DNA of 64,000 nucleotides, from NCBI GenBank assembly GCA_016745075.1, contig JADGDD010000001.1:1055125-1119124 (forward strand). Reading direction: 5' to 3'. The position numbers and the translations under genes were made by a program. The notes beneath the pieces were generated by a model. That model saw only the letters and a list, made by a program, of their open reading frames with translations, did not search any database and had not been told where the DNA came from. Source of the stretch: Planctomycetota bacterium. Its GTDB lineage: Bacteria > Planctomycetota > UBA11346. Of the stretch, positions 25,601 to 33,551 are shown one piece after another (within the stretch, counting starts at the first letter, position 1; every line of letters starts with the position of its first letter).

Positions 25601-25716
25601 GCAGGCATTGCTTCGAGCGGCATTTGTCGCCATGCGTTTAAGCCTAATAACATGAGGCCAATAATTAATGCGCTTATGGCTACTGGTTTACGCACTGCAA
25701 GGTCTGAAAGGATCAT
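22642..25716 (-). CDS. RND efflux transporter, inner membrane pump (AcrB-like)
   Basis: A 1024-residue hydrophobe/amphiphile RND family pump with the usual twofold layout: TM1 near 12-30, a large periplasmic loop, TM2-6 (335-480), TM7 near 530, a second loop, and TM8-12 to the end. Family signatures include VTVYPGASPEEIE and the repeated internal layout. In TM4 the proton-relay Asp pair of AcrB (407/408) is replaced by Thr399-Asn400 in GILVTNTIVVLE, and the TM10 Lys (940 in AcrB) by Asn931 in GIVVNNAILI. The pump therefore belongs to a divergent subgroup with unusual energy coupling. It overlaps the adaptor gene by ATGA. The substrate is unknown. Confidence 0.88.
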   Translation of the reverse strand: MILSDLAVRKPVAISALIIGLMLLGLNAWRQMPLEAMPAMDIPYITVVTVYPGASPEEIEVDIARRIEDAVGSLDGLKHITSTCMDNVCQTLLEFRLGYDVDILATDVQLQLDLIQADLPQEAESPKIIKVDINATPIVTLALSGTAPLDELYDYADEILSSRLSTVPGVARVELIGGAEREVHVDCDRDALTAHGLTVTGVMQTINRNIRSLPIGRIREDKREVSLTFDARFSSVEDIGLLPIAADGGAQVFLRDVATVSLTSDEVRQRSYFDGQPCITIRIVKKGPANALDVVDAVSQRMTDLKKSLPGGMTIQQFSHDGTYIRALNSDAWLNVAAGVALTGLILLFFLYNLRSLLVIAVSMPLTIVIGMFFMRSMGFSLNMMTLMSIGMSVGILVTNTIVVLESIITQLKKNGDPKESARIGAHTAVIAILASAATNLVVLVPMATMDNMIGIFISSFSMTMIIMTLSSLFVSFTLTPMLCAYVMRSSDAENRGLLGWAEKHFNRFLGAIINAYLRLLRLTKRSRFVCLAIIAAVLLLFWHSGQASAHIGDGFLPETDKGEIIVKLEYPSHYRMDVTKERVHQLEKKLQQDAVLAKEIRHSLVTIGKVEGIIGQNSEGVHLGQIQFKLSERTERRQLPLTDIRARINTVLADESGVISTAIFPSLIGGASYQVEYEIAGEDLNVLDSLALTSQRHALAQDGFVAPDTTVRARKPELRLRPKRRVLADNSIAALDLAVNARASIEGLDAALYTDGTRNLDIVVSLNRQDGLDQISDLSVPGPDGTTVSLDSLVTIEQKLAPTQIIRKDKQRISKLLANLETSLPLTTAMEYLDEKMLGTLPLGYTITKGGPYELMAEGQAGLAEAGLVSIVLIVLCLAAILGSYKQVGLMLVTLPLAFIGMNYSIALCGEMRSIYVTMGGVMLIGIVVNNAILIMDQFNIHVSEGLPRHEAMITAAGERFRAVIMITLAAMLGMLPLAISQGIGAESRVAVGWASMGGILSSGFLTLLVLPVLYNLFTKHDG

Positions 25717-26903
25717 TGCTGCACCCCTTCTGTAATTACGATAATACGATCCCCATCATTTAAAAAATATTGCCCATCAACAACAACGGTCGCACCAAGC
25801 TCTAGCCCAGATAGAATTTCTATCCACCCATGAGAGCGCTGCCCACTGTTAACAGGTTGAATGCGCACATGCTCCCCCTCTGGTATAAACACAACGGGCC
25901 CTTCTGCTCGCTCCACAACAGCTTCTTGTGGCACACCTTTTCCTTGGTGTGCATGCAAAGAAAAGAGACAACCTGCCTGTCTACCTGCGACAATACCTGC
26001 TGGCGGGTGTGCTAAGAGAGCACTTACCTCAAAGGTGCGCACATCATCACGTACTGTTGGGCTTTTTTCTGTAACAGTAATCTGTCCTAAATCATTCTGC
26101 CCACAGTGCACCTGTACCTGTGTTACCCCAACCTCAATCTGATCATAATAACGCTCGCTGACTTGCAGTTTTACTTCTAACGGTGCTGGTTGTTCTATAC
26201 GCACAACCGCAGATCCAAACAACACCATTTCACCGACCTCTCGATAACGTTTGGTAATAATACCACTTACTGGGGCTGTTATCTGTGCGTCATTCAGGTT
26301 TTTTTCTGCAATAAGTAACTGTGCACGTGCCTGTTCTAATTGACGATCTGCTAATTGAATTGTTTGGCTGGTGCGATGCTGTTCTGCACGTTCTTGTACT
26401 TCTTGCAGCTCTGCCATCTCTAGGGTATGCCGAGCCAATACTTTATCTTCTTCATGTAACCGTCGATAACGATTACTATCTTGCACCGCTTGATTGACCC
26501 GTGCTTCTGATGCCTTCAAGCTTGCCGCATGAACAGATAACTGTGCTTCTGCAACAGCCACTTGCTGTTGTGCTATAATAACATTTTGTTGCAGGGTTCT
26601 TTGGTCAATACAGAAGAGTACAGTTTCTCCAGCAACAACGATATCCCCTTCATCGACAGGCAATACATCAATAATACCAGATAACCGAGCTGAAACATTG
26701 ACAGCAGTAACAGACGCAATTGTTCCACCATACTCAAGCGCTGTGTCAAATGGCTGCTGCTGGCATATCTCTGTGCGTACCGGAACTGCCTGCATTTCAA
26801 CACTCTCAACAGTAGTCTCTTCTTGTGTATCAGAGTCTGTTCCACAAGCCGTTATTACACACAGAAGAAAAATACTACAGAACGGAATGAGGAATGGTTT
26901 CAT
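25713..26903 (-). CDS. RND efflux periplasmic adaptor (membrane fusion lipoprotein)
   Basis: A 396-residue MFP/HlyD-family protein that bridges the RND pump and the outer membrane channel. The signal peptide ends in a lipobox-like VITAC, so it should be a lipoprotein. A lipoyl half (VNVSARLSGIIDVLPVDEGD) and its partner (ITAPVSGIITKRYREVGEMV) flank a long coiled-coil hairpin rich in Gln, Ala and Glu (about 100-190), followed by a beta-barrel domain and a membrane-proximal domain. It overlaps both neighbours by 4 bases in the order tetR, outer membrane factor, adaptor, pump. Confidence 0.88.
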   Translation of the reverse strand: MKPFLIPFCSIFLLCVITACGTDSDTQEETTVESVEMQAVPVRTEICQQQPFDTALEYGGTIASVTAVNVSARLSGIIDVLPVDEGDIVVAGETVLFCIDQRTLQQNVIIAQQQVAVAEAQLSVHAASLKASEARVNQAVQDSNRYRRLHEEDKVLARHTLEMAELQEVQERAEQHRTSQTIQLADRQLEQARAQLLIAEKNLNDAQITAPVSGIITKRYREVGEMVLFGSAVVRIEQPAPLEVKLQVSERYYDQIEVGVTQVQVHCGQNDLGQITVTEKSPTVRDDVRTFEVSALLAHPPAGIVAGRQAGCLFSLHAHQGKGVPQEAVVERAEGPVVFIPEGEHVRIQPVNSGQRSHGWIEILSGLELGATVVVDGQYFLNDGDRIIVITEGVQQ

Positions 26904-28282
26904 GGTGCATCCTTTGTAGATGAAGATGGAGCGCTGCCGATACTATCTGTAAGCACAGCCTGCGCGATATGTCGTTGATAAAGTGCTAGGCGCGCACCAG
27001 AACGTGCGCTATCCAAACGGTGTCGTGCTTGCAACACATCACTCGCATCCAAGAATCCTTCTCGACTACGAGCACTGACTTCTTTCCATGCCAATTCCGC
27101 AGCTTGCTCTTCGGAGAACAGCAACGCTTGCTGTTCTGAAGAATCATCCATCTGCTGCCGCGCTTGAATAATTTCTAATATGATCGCAAGGCTTTGTTGC
27201 GCCAAACGCTTGCGGGCCTGTTCTGCTTTCACGTTGGCACTCTTATAGTCAAAAATACTCTGCATGCCGTCAAAAAGAGTCATTGTTCCCTGTAAACCCC
27301 ATGTCCAATTTTCTTGGTAGCGTGTAAAACTATCTTCTGTTTGGGTAAAGACACCAAAGCCAAGCAAACGTGGTAAAAAAGTACTGAGGGAAAAACGAGC
27401 TTGTTCTTTAAATAATTCAATTTCCATATCGCCAATCTGTAAGTCTAAGCGGTTTACAAATGCGGTACTGATAGCCTCTTCTATCGAGAGTTCTGTCATA
27501 TGTTCTGGTAAAGAGACATCATTGGAAAGCGTAATAAGAACCAATGGATCAAGGCCAAGTGCATCTAATAATTTATGCCGCGCCAAAGTAACTGCACGAG
27601 TTCTCTTTTGTATTGTTTGCTGATATTGCAGTAACATGGTCTCGGCATCGGCCTGATTGGCTGGAGAAAGAAACCCTTCTCGATAAAGGGCGGTTAATTG
27701 ACGATGTATTGCCTCCCCCTCCTTGAGTGCCTGCTCTGCAAGTTCCTGTTGCTCTTGTGCCGCTAAGAGAGAAAAATACCGCACAGTTACATGCACAGTA
27801 ATCATTTGACGAGTTCGTTCTGCCATGAGGAGACTCATATCTTCACCTCGCTGGTGCATTCCATAAGCAAAAAAAGCCTGTGGGACAAATATTGGTAACA
27901 TTGCATCTACAGAAAATGTAGACTGCTGCTTATCAGCAACCTGCATCCAACTTCCACCCGCACTTTGCATCGGAGCATGTTTCATGTCACTGAATTGGTA
28001 CGACAAGCTTATCTGTGGAAGAAAAGCGCCAAAAGCTGCCTGCCGATCTAATGAAGCAAGACGCGTCTCCAAGTCAGCTAGGGCAATGCTATAATTATTA
28101 TTTAACGCTAAATCAATGCACATATCTAGATTTAAGGGAGAGGATGGCAGCGCTGCTCGTCCTTTTTCCAAATGTTGTTGTAAATAGTTGATATTCTCGG
28201 TTCGCAACGCCTCACGATCAATAGGACCACAAGACGCCAACACCACGAATCCACATCCAAGCACAAGCGATAAAGATTTCAT
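26900..28282 (-). CDS. TolC-family outer membrane efflux lipoprotein
   Basis: A 460-residue outer membrane factor. The signal peptide ends with VVLASC, a lipobox, as in the OprM/CusC type. The body is dominated by long Gln/Ala/Glu/Leu helices with two repeated OEP units (LDMCIDLALNNNYSIALADLE near the start, and a second NRLDLQIGDMEIELFKEQA near residue 270). It forms the exit duct for the adaptor and pump encoded downstream. It overlaps tetR and the adaptor gene by ATGA-type junctions, indicating a single translated operon. Confidence 0.87.
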   Translation of the reverse strand: MKSLSLVLGCGFVVLASCGPIDREALRTENINYLQQHLEKGRAALPSSPLNLDMCIDLALNNNYSIALADLETRLASLDRQAAFGAFLPQISLSYQFSDMKHAPMQSAGGSWMQVADKQQSTFSVDAMLPIFVPQAFFAYGMHQRGEDMSLLMAERTRQMITVHVTVRYFSLLAAQEQQELAEQALKEGEAIHRQLTALYREGFLSPANQADAETMLLQYQQTIQKRTRAVTLARHKLLDALGLDPLVLITLSNDVSLPEHMTELSIEEAISTAFVNRLDLQIGDMEIELFKEQARFSLSTFLPRLLGFGVFTQTEDSFTRYQENWTWGLQGTMTLFDGMQSIFDYKSANVKAEQARKRLAQQSLAIILEIIQARQQMDDSSEQQALLFSEEQAAELAWKEVSARSREGFLDASDVLQARHRLDSARSGARLALYQRHIAQAVLTDSIGSAPSSSTKDAP

Positions 28283-28947
28283 CGTAATTCCTTCGGTAGC
28301 GGTAAATCTAGCAACTGAATTAAACAGCGACTGATCATTGCCGTCACATTATCAAAAAAAGGCGCATCCAAGGACTCCCTCCCCAACAATTGACACACCC
28401 ATGGCGTAGAACTTAAATAAAAGACAATTGTGGAGCCTACTAAAAAAGCCCATTGGTGTATCGTTTCTTCGCTCGCCTCTGGCTTTACTATGCGATAAAC
28501 TTGCATCCACCGAGTATGCTTTGGTTTAAATACTTGTTGGATCAATTCGCTCATCGCAGAAGATGGCTGATAGAGTTCACGCATCAATAGGCGAACACGC
28601 CAGTCTTCATCATTGGGTTCTAAAAAATCTCTAAAATCTACACTCACCATTTTATGAATAAGTTTCGCTATATCCACCGGTCTTCGTGTTGTTGTTTTTG
28701 CTAAAAAGTCTGCCAATAGACCTTCTTGTTCAGAACTATCCTGTTCATCTCGACAGGCATGGCGAAAAGTCTCTACATACAATTGTTCTTTGCCGCCAAA
28801 ATGATAATGAATACCCCCAAGGTTCACTTGAGCTTTTTCTGCAATAGCCCGAGTGCTCGTACCATCATATCCATGTTCCGCGAAAAGCTGTCCTGCTGCC
28901 TCCAGTAATTCATACCGCGTCTGCTCTTTATCTGCCGATGCGCCCAT
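28279..28947 (-). CDS. TetR-family repressor of the efflux operon
   Basis: A 222-residue regulator. The N-terminal HTH reads LLEAAGQLFAEHGYDGTST then RAIAEKAQVNLGGIHYHFGGKEQLYVETF, the standard TetR pattern. A CerR/DUF1956-like C-terminal ligand domain is suggested by its length and the VDFRDFLEPNDEDWRVRLLMRELYQPSSAM segment. It is the first gene of the efflux operon and faces two adjacent palindromes 20-61 bases upstream of its start, so autoregulation together with the pump genes is expected. Confidence 0.88.
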   Translation of the reverse strand: MGASADKEQTRYELLEAAGQLFAEHGYDGTSTRAIAEKAQVNLGGIHYHFGGKEQLYVETFRHACRDEQDSSEQEGLLADFLAKTTTRRPVDIAKLIHKMVSVDFRDFLEPNDEDWRVRLLMRELYQPSSAMSELIQQVFKPKHTRWMQVYRIVKPEASEETIHQWAFLVGSTIVFYLSSTPWVCQLLGRESLDAPFFDNVTAMISRCLIQLLDLPLPKELR

Positions 28948-28967
28948 AACAGGCCCCCCTTACATTA

Positions 28968-29008
28968 ATTCAGTCGTTTGACTTAATAATTCAGTCATAC
29001 GACTGAAT
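28968..29008. promoter_or_regulatory. Tandem palindromic operators upstream of tetR
   Basis: Two 20-base inverted repeats are separated by one base: ATTCAGTC-GTTT-GACTTAAT (28968-28987, one mismatch) and ATTCAGTC-ATAC-GACTGAAT (28989-29008, perfect arms). They lie directly upstream of the tetR start and are the only strong palindromes there, which fits binding of two TetR dimers over the operon promoter. Confidence 0.7.
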
Positions 29009-29193
29009 GTCAAGAGAAAAGGAAAGAATTTAACAGGATCTTGTTTTCAACGGGAGAAAAGGGGCCTACACCTCAACCACCTTCATATAAAAAGATGAAG
29101 CAAATGTTGTACGCCTATGAAAGAATCGTATCCATTTCCCGTTGCACAACATCACAACGACAAGGGAAATCACAAACAAGAGAAGCCTATCTC

Positions 29194-30111
29194 TCACTCA
29201 TCAAAAGATGGATGTTTAACCCATGTGACTTCGTGCTTGTTGTAATGGAGATGCAATAAACGAGAACCGGGAATTTTCTGTAAAGCTCGTATCGCATCAA
29301 AGTCAGTCTCTGCTTGGAACTTTATGGTAATATTATAACGCTTACAGTAACCATCTGCCATCCATCTCTCTATAAGGTTCAGAAGACGCTCTGGATAACA
29401 GATAATATCGCTAAATAACCAATCCGCTTGTTCTTCTGCTGGATCAAGGCCAAAAGCACTACAGGTTCTATGCGTCACATTAGGAAGCGCATCTATTTTT
29501 TCATCCAAAGGTGCTTTATCAACACTATGCACATCACACCCTAAACTGGCAAGGCTCCAAGTCCACGCTCCGGGCGCGGCCCCTAGTTCGACCACCTTAT
29601 CCCCAGGTTTCGGTAAGTCGCCAAGCAAACTGAGGCTTTCCCATAATTTCAAATAAGCCCGTGATGGCGGGTTCTCATGATCTTCTTCAAACAACAGTTC
29701 GCCATCTGCGCATGGCCTGCTGGTCTGTTGTGCACACAACATAGTATTATCATCTAGCAAGGTATACCCACCGCGGGGTTTAGGCATTTTCAGCAGAGGA
29801 AAGGTGTTTATTTTTTCTTTTATTTTAAGCAGTTTCTTAGCTATTAACCCTGCTCGTCTTGGTGAGACGGTTTCTGCATGCACACTCCAATAAGGACCGC
29901 GTTCTCGCAATATATGGGCAGCAGCCCCAATGCTTTCAATATGATGGCGCTCTACCTCTAACCACACATTCACGGCCCACGCTAGTGGCCGAACCGCCTC
30001 TGGGCTCAGAAAGAAACGGTCATTGATTTGTTCAAAGGGGCAACCAGATTCTTCCAGCTCTTGCCTGAGCTGTTTTTCATAACCTCGTGATGCAATATAC
30101 GCTGTACTCAT
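29194..30111 (-). CDS. RlmM-like 23S rRNA 2'-O-ribose methyltransferase (FtsJ fold)
   Basis: A 305-residue protein with a THUMP-like N-terminal half and a C-terminal RrmJ/FtsJ methyltransferase. The AdoMet motif VVELGAAPGAWTWSLASLG and the K-D-K-E set are visible: Lys in YLKLWE, Asp in WLFSDIICYPE, Lys in ITIKFQ and Glu in KHEVTW. The family closest in layout is RlmM, which methylates C2498 of 23S rRNA. The ATG at 30111 was preferred over a TTG 11 codons upstream because the region before it is Arg-rich and not conserved-looking. A short hairpin sits between it and the upstream kinase gene. Confidence 0.8.
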   Translation of the reverse strand: MSTAYIASRGYEKQLRQELEESGCPFEQINDRFFLSPEAVRPLAWAVNVWLEVERHHIESIGAAAHILRERGPYWSVHAETVSPRRAGLIAKKLLKIKEKINTFPLLKMPKPRGGYTLLDDNTMLCAQQTSRPCADGELLFEEDHENPPSRAYLKLWESLSLLGDLPKPGDKVVELGAAPGAWTWSLASLGCDVHSVDKAPLDEKIDALPNVTHRTCSAFGLDPAEEQADWLFSDIICYPERLLNLIERWMADGYCKRYNITIKFQAETDFDAIRALQKIPGSRLLHLHYNKHEVTWVKHPSFDE

Positions 30112-30140
30112 GCTTTCATCTTGAGAGCGTCGCCTCGCAT

Positions 30141-30164
30141 GCAATCTCCACTTTACGAGATTGC
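30141..30164. other. Hairpin between histidine kinase and methyltransferase genes
   Basis: Perfect 8-base inverted repeat GCAATCTC / GAGATTGC with loop CACTTTAC, just after the kinase stop and about 30 bases before the methyltransferase ATG. No T-run follows on the transcribed strand, so it is either a weak terminator or an element affecting translation of the next gene. Confidence 0.45.
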
Positions 30165-30165
30165 A

Positions 30166-31533
30166 CTATATGTCCGCTAAGACCTTAGGAATATAGACCA
30201 TAAAGGTCGTTCCCTCCCCCACAGTGCTCTCCACAGTCATATTACTCTTATTACGTTTGAGGATACCAAAGATGACAGCTAGACCCATTCCCGTACCAGC
30301 CCCGACTGCTTTCGTTGTATAAAAAGGTTCAAACATACGGGCTTGGACCTCTCCGTCCATTCCGCAACCATTATCTGCAATTGAAATGACGGAATATGCT
30401 CCTGGCAGTATAGTACCGAGCAATCCTTCTTTCATTTCTATTATCTCCCTTTCTTCAAAAGACAGCACCAGCAGTCCTTTCTCTGCAAACTCGTGCTGGT
30501 CTTTAATGGCATCAACTGCGTTCACAGAAAGGTTCATAATAACTTCGTGCAACTTGGTATCATCAAAATAGACTGGTAACAGTTCTTCCGAAACTTTGCA
30601 TTCAACTCTCATAGATGATGACAAACTAGCAGATAACAAACCGACCACCTCTTCAATGAGTGGAGCAATGAAGACTTCATGCTTCTGACCAGCCCCCTGT
30701 TTACTAAACGTCAATATTTGCTGTATTAACAATTGAGCACGAGCACTTGCTTGCAAAATATGCTCAATGTGACTTCCTGCGCACCCCTCTCTTGGCACAT
30801 CTTCTAAAGCCATTGAGGCATATCCAACAATAGCACATAATACATTATTAAAATCATGGGCTATGCCACCTGCAAGTTGACCTATTGCTTGCATTTTTTC
30901 TGCTTCACGCAAACGCTCCTCTCGTTGTTGTAATTCATGCTCTGCCCGCTTATAGGCAATACGGGTTCTCAATGCAATAAGACCAAAAGCGATATCTTCA
31001 GCAAGTTCTTGCAAGAGGCGCGTCTCTTCAAAACCAAAAGCATCAGGTGCAGAAGAATAAATATTTAATACGGTAAAAGGCACTTCTCCCACCAGCAGGG
31101 GCAAGGCAATTGATGATGCGTAACCATTTTCCATTGCTGCTTCTCGCCATGGTGCAGATACGGCATCTGTAAGACTATATCGAACAACATTCTTACACCC
31201 CGTTCTCATGGCTATGCCCGTAGACCCTTTCTCTCGCTCTGTTTCAGCGTACGAGAGAGAAAGGTTCTCTAAATAATGATTGGTATCACCGCACTGTGCA
31301 ATAGGCCAAACTGTTTTCTCCTCATCTTCTACAGGAGCACCAATCCACGCAAGACAATACCCGCCTTCCTCTACTAAAATTTCGCAAACAGACTGCATCA
31401 ATTCATCTTCATTTTCAGAGTGCGCCAATACACGATTGCAACCACTCAAAACACGAAGCGCTCTATTTGCTGCACGTAACAATTCTTCAATACGATTATT
31501 CTCTGTTGATAACCAGCCATCATCGTTATTCAT
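30166..31533 (-). CDS. GAF-domain sensor histidine kinase (soluble)
   Basis: A 455-residue kinase without membrane segments. A GAF domain (about 40-195; YCLAWIGAPVEDEEKTVWP to FGFEETRLLQELAEDIAFGL) precedes the H-box AIGQLAGGIAHDFNNVL, of the ntrB-like class, with the phosphorylated His in AHDFNN. The ATPase domain then shows the N box (NLSVNAVDAI), G1 (DNGCGMDGEV), F box (FEPFYTTK) and G2 (GTGMGLAV). It starts 3 bases after the stop of the hybrid kinase gene, so the two kinases are probably made together. The signal is presumably cytosolic; its identity is unknown. Confidence 0.88.
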   Translation of the reverse strand: MNNDDGWLSTENNRIEELLRAANRALRVLSGCNRVLAHSENEDELMQSVCEILVEEGGYCLAWIGAPVEDEEKTVWPIAQCGDTNHYLENLSLSYAETEREKGSTGIAMRTGCKNVVRYSLTDAVSAPWREAAMENGYASSIALPLLVGEVPFTVLNIYSSAPDAFGFEETRLLQELAEDIAFGLIALRTRIAYKRAEHELQQREERLREAEKMQAIGQLAGGIAHDFNNVLCAIVGYASMALEDVPREGCAGSHIEHILQASARAQLLIQQILTFSKQGAGQKHEVFIAPLIEEVVGLLSASLSSSMRVECKVSEELLPVYFDDTKLHEVIMNLSVNAVDAIKDQHEFAEKGLLVLSFEEREIIEMKEGLLGTILPGAYSVISIADNGCGMDGEVQARMFEPFYTTKAVGAGTGMGLAVIFGILKRNKSNMTVESTVGEGTTFMVYIPKVLADI

Positions 31534-31536
31534 ATA

Positions 31537-33366
31537 TCATTGACCCATCTTAATAGCAGACCATACCGTTTTTGATAAATGGTCAGGGTTAAACGGTTTT
31601 CCAACAATCCCTTCTGCTCCATCTTCACACAGTTTCTCAACATCTTCATCTTTGCTATAACCAGTAAGAATCAAGATACGGGCTTCAGGATTTATTTCTC
31701 GCAATCGATAAAAAACATCCATACCACTCATTTCTGGCATAATCATATCCAACAAAATAAGATCGACACTCTGAGAAAAATATCGATAAAATTCAAGTGC
31801 TCTCTCTCCACTTGAACACGATGTCGCATGATAACCAAATCGCACAAGTAATTCCTTAACCATTCGTCGAACTTGATCATCATCATCTATAACAAGAACA
31901 TGACCACGACCCAATGTGGGCTGAACCATATCTATAGGAGTTTCGTTTGGGCGCTCCTCTTTCTGTGGCACTCTGTCCTCTTCATCACATTCCATTCTAC
32001 TTTCTTTTATTGGTAAGCGAAGGGTAAACTGCGCCCCATAATCAACGCTGCTCTCCACATCAATCGATCCTCCATACGATTGAATCGTCCCTTGTACCGT
32101 AGCCAAGCCCATGCCACTGCCTTCTTGCCGGGTTGTAAAAAAAGGTTCAAAGACCTGATCTTGAACCTCTTTCGTCATGCCAACACCGGTATCCGAAAAC
32201 CGCACAATCAAAAAGACGATTCCTCCAAATTCTTCGGTCGCAGTAGTAATAGTTACCACACCGCCATCTGGCATAGCGTGAGATGCATTCATCCATAAGT
32301 TAATCCAAATATCCTGCAATTGTACCATATTACCAAGTATCAGGTCTCGTTCCGCATCAAGCTTCAGAGCTGTGTGAATGGTGGCATGCATACGGTACCG
32401 TAACATAGACAATGCCTGTTCTATGGACTGATGCACTGAACATTCTTCTTTACGAGAAATATTCTTACTAGAAAAGGATAAGAGTTGCTTCGGTAGAACA
32501 CTGGCCCCCTTAGCACAATCATGCAAAGACGTAGCAATGCTACGAACCTCTTCATCTGGATGGTTAAGCAGCATATAGGCATAGCCCACCATAGTTCCCA
32601 ACCTATTGTTAAAATCATGGGCCATACTCCCTGCTAATTGACCAAGAATTCGCATTTTACCAGCGTGTTCCAAGTGTTTTTTAGCCTGCTTTACTTCTGA
32701 CTCCGCCTGTTTACGTGCTATTTTATCTAGTGACTCTTCCAGTCCCTTATGGCGAAGCGTCTGCCGTAAAAAGACGGCAAGGGTAATTGCTATATTTTCT
32801 AACTGCGCCAATATAATTGGCGTGATGACATCCTCTCTTCTATCGTTACACTGTAATAAGCCATAACACACGCCATTCATTCTCAAAGGAATAAGTACGA
32901 CTGTTTCATATCCTACTAAGTGACAAATATTTCGCACCGAATAGAGAGAAAAATCATCACGATACGATTCTAATAATTTGGTTGTGCTATTAGTCCAGAA
33001 GCTACCAAATGGGGTCACACACGGTAAGCTTCTATCTATTTGATTGCGAATAACAGCGCCACAAAAACAAGCCAAACAACTTTTACCTTGCTTATCACGT
33101 CGATACGACCCCTGCTCATCAAACGAGCACAATCGACTTTCTGTAGACACAAAGTCAGAGTGAAAACCAAACATTTCAGAATAAGGGTAATCTTCATTAT
33201 CTTCACGTCGAATGCCAACGGCTTCAATGGCAAAGAAATTACGTATCTTTTGTAACACTGCAGAAAGTGCCTCATCCTCTCCTAGGCCTTGGCTCAACAA
33301 TAGCAATATGTCTCGCTCTAAAACCAACACATCACTCACTGCATGCTGCGCATCACTCTTACTCAT
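31537..33366 (-). CDS. GAF-domain hybrid histidine kinase with C-terminal receiver
   Basis: A 609-residue soluble hybrid kinase. A GAF domain (about 20-205) contains a Cys-rich patch (SCLACFCGAVI), suggesting redox or metal sensing (inference). The H-box is RILGQLAGSMAHDFNNRLG, with N, G1 (SDTGVGM), F (FEPFFTTR) and G2 (GSGMGLATV) boxes following. Residues 480-605 are a receiver domain with IDDDDQVRR and the phosphoacceptor in LILLDMIMPEMSG, and a Lys in VGKPFNPD. No Hpt domain is present, so phosphate would pass to another protein or the receiver would tune kinase activity. It lies between the NtrC-type regulator gene and the second GAF kinase. Confidence 0.87.
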   Translation of the reverse strand: MSKSDAQHAVSDVLVLERDILLLLSQGLGEDEALSAVLQKIRNFFAIEAVGIRREDNEDYPYSEMFGFHSDFVSTESRLCSFDEQGSYRRDKQGKSCLACFCGAVIRNQIDRSLPCVTPFGSFWTNSTTKLLESYRDDFSLYSVRNICHLVGYETVVLIPLRMNGVCYGLLQCNDRREDVITPIILAQLENIAITLAVFLRQTLRHKGLEESLDKIARKQAESEVKQAKKHLEHAGKMRILGQLAGSMAHDFNNRLGTMVGYAYMLLNHPDEEVRSIATSLHDCAKGASVLPKQLLSFSSKNISRKEECSVHQSIEQALSMLRYRMHATIHTALKLDAERDLILGNMVQLQDIWINLWMNASHAMPDGGVVTITTATEEFGGIVFLIVRFSDTGVGMTKEVQDQVFEPFFTTRQEGSGMGLATVQGTIQSYGGSIDVESSVDYGAQFTLRLPIKESRMECDEEDRVPQKEERPNETPIDMVQPTLGRGHVLVIDDDDQVRRMVKELLVRFGYHATSCSSGERALEFYRYFSQSVDLILLDMIMPEMSGMDVFYRLREINPEARILILTGYSKDEDVEKLCEDGAEGIVGKPFNPDHLSKTVWSAIKMGQ

Positions 33367-33551
33367 AGAACCCCCGTCTTACTTGTATGCTGTTGAATAT
33401 TATTGAGCAACTCGTTGCCACTATTATCCACCACTAACCACTACTACTAACTGCCATAACACATAGTGTGCCATATTCATTATTCACACTCCTCCGCTTT
33501 AAACACGCCATTCTGACAGCCAACAAGAAAACTGCTGCCAAGTTGTCAGAA

